From NCBI RefSeq assembly GCF_009905375.1, contig NC_133648.1:90088631-90152630 (forward strand): a stretch of DNA of 64,000 nucleotides. Reading direction: 5' to 3'. Positions 33,837 through 43,089 of this stretch are shown here, piece by piece. Below the pieces are notes generated by a model. It was not told the origin of the DNA and searched no databases. It saw nothing but the letters and a program-made list of their open reading frames with translations. This stretch comes from Apium graveolens. Its lineage: Eukaryota; Streptophyta; Magnoliopsida; Apiales; Apiaceae. The position numbers and the translations under genes are program-made. Each line of letters starts with the position of its first letter. The stretch's first letter is position 1.

Positions 33837-36800
33837 TTACTGAGTCAATCTGAATCCAAAGTGGTTCTTGACAAAGTTTGATATCTGCTTCTCTTCTGCA
33901 TTCCTCAGGACTTGAGATAGTATAGCTTTGACTTGCTTCAATTCTTCATCTTGACTTTCAATATGGTAGATTGCAGTCCTAAGTGCTGAGATATGGTTTC
34001 TTTCTAAACCATCACCAAATCTGATTACCCTTGGGTGAGTTGAATCTTCATTATAGCACATACATTTCTCTTTCAGAATGACTTCAAATTTAGCAGAATC
34101 CTTCTTCATTGGAATTTCACTTCCATCATATTCAACTATATTTGGAATGAATTTTGTAACCCTTGATCCAGAAATTCTTGCTTTATCCCTTATGGTCTTC
34201 ATGATGATATTTGACCATCTCCTAGTAATCTTAGACTTTATCACCAAAAGATAATGAAAAAATTGAAGTTCTTTTAGAGATTTGTTCAACACATCTGATT
34301 CTTACATTTGATATGTTTTTTCCATCTTCAAGAAATAGAATCAGATTTTCTTTGACATTATGCTTATCATGAGCATCCAGTACCACTTGAACAGATATAA
34401 CCTTATCAAGGTATTTCTGTGTAACTTCTTTAAGAGGTTTGCCAGTCAATAAAAATGGATCTCTTGTAAGTACTTCAACTCCTGTCTTGATCTTGGCTTC
34501 TTCAGAACCTAGTCCAGCTCTGTCTTTTGCTTCTCTGGCTTTCAATCCAACGGTCATGAAATCAGATAGCAGCTGGCTTTTCTTAGGATCTGATGGATTA
34601 ACATTCTTCCATAGGAGTTTTCTCTTATCAGTAACTGTCAATTTATTCAAATCAACTTGAGCTTTGTCAGAGGTTGATGTCTTGATGACTTGATCAGAAT
34701 TTGCTGTTTCTTCTGTAGCTTGCTGTTCTTCATTCTGAACAACTTGAGTTGTGTCATAGGTTGTCTTAGATTCTTCAGTTATCTTCCTTCTTTTCAGAGT
34801 TTGAACAGTTTTATCTACTGCAGCAGCATCATCAAATACTTGAACCAGTTTGCATACAGGTTTCATCAGGATTTGAGGAATCTTCATCTCCTATGGCTTT
34901 ATTGGTTCATCAATCTTTCCTTTCCCTTTATCTTTGGGATCAATCTCAACTTGTGATCTTTTCTTGAGCTTTGAAGCCTCAGAATTTGACCTTTCCTTGA
35001 TCACAATGCCTTTTACCTTAGGCCTTGGAGGTTTCTTTACATCAGAAGCTTTAGACTTTAGATTTGTCTTCTCAGCTGCAAATCTAGCTTCTTCCTCCTT
35101 TAAAGTCTCTAGATCCATTCCAGGATTATGCTTGAGAAAGAGTCTTCAAGCAATTTCTTCATCAAGTGTCTGAATTTTAGGATCTTTGTAATAGAATATA
35201 GTCTACTTTCCCTTTAGCTTCAGAGTTTGTAAAAACTTCTGAGAGTCTTTAGATCCTGATTGAATCAGGATATCAGAATTTGACATCAGACTTTTAGCAT
35301 GCACAACATCAGAACTTGACTTCTTCTGTGTAGAAGATTTGTTAACATCAGAAATTACTTTCTGTGAAGATTTTCCTTGACCTTGACTCTCACCTCTACT
35401 CTTATCAGAATTTCTCTAGTCATCACCTTTATTATCCTTCTTCTTCAGTATTTGACTAGTTGAGCATTTAAACTTAACTACCTTCTCCCCCTTTTTGGCA
35501 TCATCTGGTAGTAGGAGAGAGAGAAGAAGTTCTACTGAAGATTGAATTTCATTTAGTTAAACTTGTTGAGAGGTTTGATTCTGCAGGACCTCAGTAAGTT
35601 GGGCCTGTTGCTTTTCTTAAACCTTCTCAATAGCTTCAACTTTCTCATGAATAGGTCTGATAAACCTCTTTTTGTCTAGCTTGATCTCCATATCCAGCTT
35701 ATCAGCTCTTTCCAGAAGTTTGTCAACTTTTTCATGAGTAATGGAGTGTTGACCTTGAAGGTTTTTAGTACCTAGAGCTGTGACTTTGAGTTGGTGCTTG
35801 AAATCAGAGTTTGTCATTAGTTCATCAGCTTTTGATATATACTCTGTCAAAACTTTAGAGCTTGGAATGAAATCAGATTCATTCCACTTCTTGGTCCACT
35901 CAACTCTTCTGTGAGTTTCTTTCCAAGGAACAGGAGCTTCTTTTTCAACAAACTTTTGAATCAATGCCTCCTTTCCAAGAATGGGAGCATTAACTGGAGC
36001 TGATTCTCCAGAACTTGCAAGAATCTCCTCATCTTCTGATAACACCAGAGTTTGTGTAACTGAAGGAGATTCCGTAGCAGCTTCATCTAAATTCTGACCT
36101 TCAGGTTCCAGATCCAGAATTGGTGAAGATGGTAACTCCGCCTATAATATTGGAGAAGTAACAGTAGATGGCGGAGCTGCAGTTGGAACTTCCAGATAGA
36201 GAACAGTTGGAATGTTCAGTCTGTGGATGTCAATTTCAGGACTTAATCCTGAATCTTCAATAGTTGTTTTTTTAATAGGAGAGATAGGAGGTGTGATCAC
36301 TGTGTCAGGAACAGTGTCTTTAGCTTGAGGAAGGGCTTGGATGACAATTAGTTCAGATGAGATCATAGATTCCTGATCCCCTTCCTCAGCTTCTTGAGTA
36401 TCCTCAGAGTGAGGTTGTGCCAAATGCCTTCCTGCTCTCTGTTTTTTTGATCTCCTGGATGGTGGAGAAACATGATTTGCATCAGAACTTGCAGATCTTT
36501 TCCTTTTCTGAATTTCAGACCCTTCAGCTTCTATTTCTTTCCGAAAAATCACATTTTCAGCTTCAATCCCTATAGGTTCTGATGTGGGAACCTGTACCTG
36601 TTCATCTTCATCAGATTCATCCCTTAGCATGATCCTCCTCCTTCTCTTTGGTGGAGATTTAGGCACATAAATAGTCCTTTTAGGCCTAGAAGATGAGGTT
36701 CTGATTGTAGGTGCTGATGGTTGTGGTTGTGAGGATTGTGCTGGTTGGAAATATGTTCTGATGGTAGGTTGTGGTTGAGGTTGAGAAGTGGTAGGTGGTT

Positions 36801-37450
36801 GTGTACTGGTTGGAGGTGCTGATGGAGGTTGAGATGGTGCTACATCGGGATATATGGAACTGTATGTGTGAGGATCAGCATTTACTAGGAATTGTTTAAC
36901 AGACTGAGGAATTTGGAGGGGTCTTAGTGCAGTCTTCTTATTATCAGTAGATAATAAATCAGTGAAAGCCCTTTTGTGTAACTTAAAAGGGTCAATTGTC
37001 TCACTATAGTTTTATGGTGTATCAGGACAACAGAAAGTATAAATAAGTTGACAAAATCTAGCAAAATAGACTATATTGCTATCTTCTTTCATCCTATCAC
37101 CAATAAACCATAAAACAGCACTTGCATAATAAAATGTGTTTGATTTAAAAGAGCATACCCGATTTGCTGACTCATTATGGGTATAGCATAAAAGTTTGAG
37201 CACTTGTTGGCGAAAGCTTTTGTAATACAGTCAAAGAAAAAGCTCCACTCCCTCCTGATGTGCGGTCTCTTCAATTTTCCCAGCTTTGCCAAAGACTTTT
37301 CATAGCCCAGACTTGCCATCATTTGCTGAAGAGCTGGCTCCTTAACTGTTGAATTGAAAATGCAGTTTTCTAGCAGATGTAATGCCTGTCGAATAGTTGA
37401 CAAAATCACCACATGCTCATCCTCCGCTGTTGTAAAGATAATACTTGGGG
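33837..37450 (-). pseudogene. Copia C third ORF, nearly full length but broken
   Basis: Order on the minus strand: a globular domain (37412-37012; MMASLGYEKSLAKLGKL, RREWSFFFDCITKAF, IMSQQIGYALLNQTHF, then after a frameshift near 37130 VYFARFCQLIYTFC). A Pro/Gln/Ser-rich region follows, with two basic NLS-like clusters at 36666-36400 (KSPPKRRRRIM, SRRSKKQRAGRH). Next is a coiled-coil part (35850-35617) and a Lys/Glu-rich C-terminus (34887-33837). Most pieces share one frame, with stops between and a shift near 34260-34290. The domain matches the copia B third ORF in pattern (W-F, then conserved helix spacing). Upstream it is cut by copia D. Function unknown; nuclear targeting is an inference. 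Confidence 0.68.
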
Positions 37451-37489
37451 ACCTGTTAGATATATTTGAGATGTCATGTCTAATATGAT

Positions 37490-37640
37490 TTGTGTTTAGT
37501 TTTCAGATCTTACTTAACAGGACAAATTAGTACTTAACTGGAAATCATTACTTATACTGAAGTCAGGACTTAAGATATCAGAACTTAAGTTGTCAGGACT
37601 TAAGTTATCAGGAGATAATATCAGGACTTAAGGAGACGTT
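37490..37640 (+). repeat. U3 array of ATCAGGACTTAAG motifs (copia C/D family)
   Basis: Six or more copies of TCAG(G/A)ACTTAAG and related ACTTAAC words. The unit holds the palindrome CTTAAG and often GATATC. Related AGTTCTGAT words recur in gag of copia D (40290-40370) and in the third ORF of copia C (35240-35350). Confidence 0.8.
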
Positions 37641-37818
37641 CAGATAAGGATTGCGGCTGATTGAAAGGAAAGAAGATCGAGCCAAACATAAGAAGAAATA
37701 TGCATGGAGAAGAATTATATGAAGAATAGAATACTTGGAAGAAAAGATAACTGATTGATATATATTAGAAAGCAGAATTATATTCGATATCAATTAGAAG
37801 ATTATCTTGTAACTGTGT

Positions 37819-37831
37819 AGTATATAAACAC
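37819..37831 (+). promoter_or_regulatory. TATA box in copia D LTR
   Basis: AGTATATAAACAC, about 225 bases before the LTR end and downstream of the motif array. The same box is found in the copia C LTR. Confidence 0.6.
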
Positions 37832-38014
37832 AGGCATAGGGTTTACACTATATGTGTTATCGTAATCGAGATTATTATTCATTGTAACTTTAGCAGCTCT
37901 CGTGATAATTTGTTCATCACTGAGAGAGGACAGTTCTTTGTAACAGAGTTTATTGTGTTGAATAAAATCTGTTTTCTGTTACTTGAGTTCTTATATTCGA
38001 CTTGATTGTAGTAA

Positions 38015-38043
38015 ACACTATATTCAAACCCCTTCTACAGTGT
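38015..38043 (+). other. LTR-end hairpin with C-run loop (copia D)
   Basis: 38015-38022 (ACACTATA) pairs with 38036-38043 (TACAGTGT), one mismatch. The loop is TTCAAACCCCTTC, read directly in the RNA sense. Relative to copia C, one mismatched stem position has moved. Confidence 0.75.
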
Positions 38044-38058
38044 GTGTGACCTAACAAG

Positions 38059-38070
38059 TGGTATAAGAGC
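38059..38070 (+). other. Copia D primer-binding site, one mismatch
   Basis: TGGTATAAGAGC, two bases after the LTR end; one base off the initiator Met tRNA complement TGGTATCAGAGC. Confidence 0.88.
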
Positions 38071-38109
38071 CATCTGTAACATACATACAGTAAAGATCCA
38101 AAAACAATC

Positions 38110-40438
38110 ATGTCTGAAGAAGTACAAATCCAACCAAGCCCACCAAAACTGAAGAAAATCCAAAAACTCAAATCCATAATCGATATGAGACCATTAGGGT
38201 TCCCATACTAAAATATTCTGAGTATTCCATATGGAAGGTGAGGATGTCTATGTTTCTGGAAGCTACAGATCCAGAATACCTTTACAGAATTAATGAAGGA
38301 CCACACAAGCCAACCAAGCTCTCTGTTGTAGTTGCAGATCAGCCAGCACAGACTGTACCAAAGGAGAAAAGTGAATATACAGCTGAAGATATCTCATCTA
38401 TTGCAAATGATGCAAAGGTAAGACACTTGATGTACAGTGCCATTGATAATGTCATGTCAAACAGGGTAATTAACTACAAGACTGCAAAGGAGATATGGGA
38501 TGCCTTGGAGATAAGATGCCAAGGAACTGACTCAATTAAGAAGAACAGGAGGACTATACTCACTCAAGAATATGAGCACTTTGACTCAAAACCTGATGAG
38601 TCATTGACTGGTTTATATGATAGATTTGTCAAACTCTTGAATGATCTGTCACTGGTGGATAAGGAATATGATCTTGAAGATACTAATCTGAAATTCCTTT
38701 TAGCTCTTCCTGAAAGTTGGGATTTAAAGGCCACAACTATAAGAGACAGCTATGCTCTTGATGAAACTACTCTTGATGAAATTTATGGTATGCTCAAGAC
38801 TTATGAACTTGAGATGGATCAAAGAAGCAAGAGGTATGGGAGAAAGTCAAGGACAGTTGCTCTTAAGGCTGAGGAGGAATCCCCTAAAGTGGCTGTCTCA
38901 AAGAAAGGCAAAGGAAAGGCTCTCATCACAATGTCTGATAATGAGTCATCAAGTTCTGATAGTGATGAGGATTTAGAAACTAAAAGTCTATCTGAGATGG
39001 ACCCTGATGAAGAGATGATGAAGCTGTGTGCTCTTATGGTGAAAGGAATCACAAAGATTGCATACAGGAAATTCAGAAGGGGAAAGAAGTTTTCCAGGAA
39101 AGGTGCGAGTTCTGATAAGAAAGGTTTCAGAAAATCTGAAGGCAAAGGAGGAAAGTCTGACAGAGGAGATTACTCAAATGTCAAATGCTACAACTGTGGG
39201 GAGAAAGGCCACATATCTCCTGATTGCAAGAAAGTGAAGAAAGACAAAGGCAAGGCTCTTGTCACAAAGAAGAAAAGTTAGACAGACACTTCAGATTCTG
39301 AAAGTGAGGTGAACTATGCCTTGATGGCAAATGCTGAAAGCAGCTCTGAAGCTGCTGAGTTAAAGGTACCTCAAACAACTTATGCTTTTCATAATGATGA
39401 TGTTACTGAGTTGAGAAGATATCTTAAAACACCATGTTCATTAGTTATAGAGATCAAACTTTAACATGTGAAAGATTAACTTCTGAAAATCTTGCTTATA
39501 AAAAGAGGAATGATTATTTAGAAAAAAGAGTTAGTTATGTTCCATTAAACTCAGAAAGATAGAGATGATGCTTTCTATGTTAGAGATGAAGTGCTTAAAA
39601 TGAATGAATCTCTAAAACTGAGTTAGAAAAGGAAATAGAGATTATCAGGACTTGGACTAACTCTGGCAGAACAACTCAAAATTTGTTAAGTAGTGGAAAC
39701 TGGAAAGAGGGCTTAGGTTATTGAGATGATAAGAATGATAAAGGAACTGTAGAAATTGAGCCTATAGTTGTTAAAAAAAAGCCAAAGGTAAATCCTGTTA
39801 AGTTTGTAGCTGTAAAGTCTGATATTGATAAATCAGAAGTTAAAGAGAAATTAACTTCTGACAAACGAAAACAGGATAAGCCAACTGAAGTTAACATAGG
39901 CTTAATGATAAAGAAGCAGCTTAAGCATAAGCTGAAAGATGTTAAGAATGTAAACAAGGTAAAGCCACCTAGGAAAAATAGGAATGGAAAGGAAGGTGTG
40001 AATAAAAGCAATGATTATAAGCCTGTTCCTAATGCTCCTAGAAAGAAATGTTAAAACTGTGGAAATTCTAACCATCTGGCTTCTTTTTATAGGAAGAATA
40101 AGAACATAAACTCCTTACCTTCAAAATCAGGAGTTAAGAGTCAGTCTGTTAGATATAAGCCACAAAATCCTTGTTTTCATTGTGGTAGTTTATGGCATTC
40201 CATTTATACATGTAAGGAATATCATAGTTTGTACTATGATTATTATCAAATAAAACCTTCTTTAAAGAAAGTTAGCATTATTCCTTCTAGTGTAAGTTCT
40301 GATGCAAAGTCTGATATTGCAAATTCGGATAAGAAAACTGTTAACATAAATTCTGATGCTAAATCCGCTGCAAATGTTAACAAACTTAATAAGGCCAAAG
40401 GATCCAAGCAAGTCTGGGTCCTTAAAACTAATCATTAG
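38110..40438 (+). pseudogene. gag: Copia D gag, frameshifts and stops
   Basis: ATG at 38110 (MSEEVQIQPSPPK). A frameshift between about 38130 and 38170 leads into the frame of the main piece (from YSIWKVRMSMFLEATDPEYL to 39281). The capsid region shows AKEIWDALEIRCQG and YEHFDSKPDESL; the first zinc knuckle is CYNCGEKGHISPDC. A TAG ends the piece at 39279-39281. The coiled-coil middle (39300-39700) is riddled with shifts. Later there is a damaged knuckle (*NCGNSNHLASFY near 40050) and a third, intact one (CFHCGSLWHSIYTC near 40175). The tail ends in WVLKTNH and TAG at 40436-40438. Confidence 0.87.
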
Positions 40439-41141
40439 TTGTCTTTGTGATTGCAGGGCAACAGGAAAAACATCCTAGTTCTGGACAGTGGATGTTCAGG
40501 ACATATGACTGGAAATAAAGCCCTGCTATCAGACTTTGTGGAGAAAGCTGGCCCAGGTGTTTCTTATGGAGATGGCAACATGGGAAAAACTATGGGATAT
40601 GGCAATATCAATCTTGGAAATGTCATCATTAAAAAAGTAGCTCTAGTCTCAGGACTTAAACACAATTTGCTGAGTGTTAGTCAAATCTGTGACAGAGGTT
40701 ATCATGTGGATTTCTTTGAAGAACACTGTGAAGTTGTTAGCAAATCTAAAGGCAAAGTTGTTCTAAAATGATACAGGCATGGTAACATTTATGAAGCCAA
40801 GCTTTCAGCAAGTACTGATGGTTCTGCAATCTGTCGGTTAAGTAGAGCATCAATTGAAGAAAGCTGGAATTGGCACAAGAAACTCTCTCATTTAAATTTC
40901 AACAATATAAATGAACTAGTCAAGAAAGATCTTGTGAGAGGACTGCCAAAATCAGTATTTGCTCCTGATGGCCTCTGTGATTCCTGTCAAAAGGAAAAAC
41001 AGAGAAAATCTTCATTCAAGAGCAAGACTGAATCTTCAATTCTTGAGCCTTATCACCTACTACATGTTGATCTATTTGGTCTAGTAAATGTCATGTCTAT
41101 TGCAAAGAAGAAATATGCTATGGTCATAGTGGATGAGTTCA
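40439..41141 (+). pseudogene. pol: Copia D protease and integrase start, truncated by gypsy C
   Basis: Begins after TTGCAGGG with protease VLDSGCSGHMTG near 40480. A TGA at 40769-40771 interrupts in frame. The pre-integrase zinc site follows (WHKKLSHLNF, LCDSCQKEK), then the start of the integrase core (HVDLFGLVNVMS, YAMVIVDEF). Gypsy C enters at 41142, so the rest of integrase, RT and RNase H are displaced. Frame is the same as the end of gag, separated by TAG and TGA. Confidence 0.9.
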
Positions 41142-43089
41142 TGTAATAATCCCAATTTTTGGAATTTTTGAAACACGGATGAATAGTAACTTTTGTTGAT
41201 GATGCTGATTAAGGAAAATTATCAGACCACGCTATATAGGAGTACTGTTATGGAAATTTTAAGATCGTATTAGTATTCCATAAAGTAAATGAGTGTATGT
41301 AAAGATCGTCAGAATCCAAATTCGAACACTTTGATTTTTCCCGAAAACCCACCAGATGCAGAAAGAATTGAGTATAAGGTAACATGATAAAAAGGATTTA
41401 AATTCAGGGATTTTAAGAGAGGATCATAAAAAGGAATATAAAATATTGAGAAAGGTTAAGCGAACCGTATAACAGATAAGCAGTCATTAGCCAAGTAATT
41501 AGGGGTTAATCAAATAGGTTAGTGGATGATGATGTTATCACACTACAAGGAGAAGACATGTGGCAAATGGATGACATAAGTAGGGTGATGTAAGCATGAC
41601 AAAGTGGGAAGGATTGGTTGGTTGATTGTGAGCCACACATTTTTACCATGGTAATAATTAATTATCAAACAAAAGAAGCAACCAACCAACAAATATCATA
41701 ACACAAAACAAATTGGAAGTTGACTTTCATTTCCAAGAAGAAAGCTCTCAGCCTTTCTTCCATTTCAAGGAGAAAAAGTTCAAAAAACCAAGATCCAAGC
41801 TTTGATGATTTGCAAGGTAATTATCGAAGGTCTCTTATACTTAGATATAGATATCCTAGGAATCTAAGCTTTCATTTCCTTCACAATCTCTTTCAATAAA
41901 TCATTGAAGAAGAGAGTGAATAGTGTTTTCAAGAACTTGAAACTTTTGATCTTGTGTTTTGTTTAGATATAGCTTTTGTAAGGATTTTCAAAGGTTGTTT
42001 CAAGCTCCTTAGTTACTTCTACTCACCAAGGAAGGTATAATCTCTTACCCTAGCCTTATTATTGAATATTTAGAGCTTGTTATGATTGTTATAGTTCATG
42101 TAAAGCATGATTCTTGTATATTTACAGTTTGGTTGGATTTGTAATGAGTTTCAGTTGTAAATCTTGGATTATTGGTTAATGAACTTAAGTATAGCTTTTA
42201 GTTCATGTTTGGGGGTAGTATAAATTGCAAAATCTTGAGATGTTGGGACTGATGTAGTGAATTTTGGATGGAGTTTGGTTGTAATGTTGATTGTGGGTTG
42301 ATTTGTGGATTAATTGGAGTAGTTTAAAATTTGGTAATCGCGTAATCATAGTCGTCGTAATGCCCGATTTACCTTAGACTGTTTTTGTTCTTAACTTCAG
42401 GACCCGTTAACTCACTGTAAAATTCTGACCATTGCCATGTTTAGATAGTTCATGTTACGATCTTCATTTTGATATATGGTTCGCTTGAATCCGATGTACG
42501 GTTTAGGAGAAACGACCATTTTAAGTAACGGCGTTCGCAAACGAACCATTACCCTCGCCTTAATTTGAAACCTTGGTTAAAGACCTTAAATGACTAATTG
42601 GAGTATGAAATAATTATGTAAAGTGGATTAGGCAGTTGGTAGAGTACTCGTGAAAGAATCGCCTTAAAATTCTTAATGGTTAATTTATTAAAAATGGGGG
42701 AGCCGAGGGTACTCGAACGACTTATGTGACTCGTTAAGCGTAGGACTGACCATAAGCAAACGTTAGGGTTCAGTTGGTTAAAGTCTAGTTTCTTAAACGA
42801 CCATGGTTTAATTCCGACTTAAGTTGTTGTTCATAGGTTATCGGACCCACTCTAAACTTAAGTCTATCCGGGAACACTAAGGCAAGTTTTCTACCCGTTA
42901 TACTGTTGTTGTGATGTATATATGTATATGCATTGTCTTGTTATAGTGCATGACTGTTATTAGCAAATCTTGTGATATATTGGAGCATGCCGATATGGTA
43001 TATATGCATGCCTGTTTTGTAATCTTGATATCTAATTGTTGATTCAAATGCTTATAAGTTGCATAATACCTATGCTAGAGATAAGCAGT
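41142..43089 (+). mobile_element. Gypsy C 5' LTR, first part
   Basis: Starts TGTAATAATCCC and matches the first half of the family LTR up to AGAGATAAGCAGT, where the solo LTR is inserted. Its continuation is at 47136. Confidence 0.88.

Larger units (their letters stand above)
33135..37453 (-). mobile_element. Copia C: 3' part of a SIRE-like element, interrupted by copia D
   Basis: Minus element: third ORF (37450-33837), polypurine tract (33713-33701) and 3' LTR (33700-33135). Its LTR is the same family as that of copia D but in the opposite orientation. Copia D is inserted in the third ORF at 37453/37454. Flank 33130-33134 (catga) is the expected duplication; its partner is not in the window. 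Gag, pol and 5' LTR would lie beyond the right edge. Confidence 0.82.
37454..38056 (+). mobile_element. Copia D 5' LTR (603 bp)
   Basis: Starts TGTTAGATATATTTGAG and ends GTGACCTAACA. U3 has repeats of ATCAGGACTTAAG (37560-37640), and a TATA box, AGTATATAAACAC, is at 37819-37831. The C-run hairpin lies 13 nt before the end. It is about 40 bases longer than the copia C LTR, mostly in the motif array. Confidence 0.92.
37454..41141 (+). mobile_element. Copia D: SIRE-like element, plus strand, interrupted by gypsy C
   Basis: 5' LTR 37454-38056, PBS 38059-38070, gag 38110-40438, then protease and the start of integrase to 41141. There gypsy C enters (VIVDEF, then LTR). Preceding bases 37449-37453 (ggacc) are the expected duplication. 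It shares its LTR family with copia C, into whose third ORF it is inserted in the opposite direction. Several stops and frameshifts are present. The remainder of pol and the 3' LTR are beyond the right edge. Confidence 0.88.
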
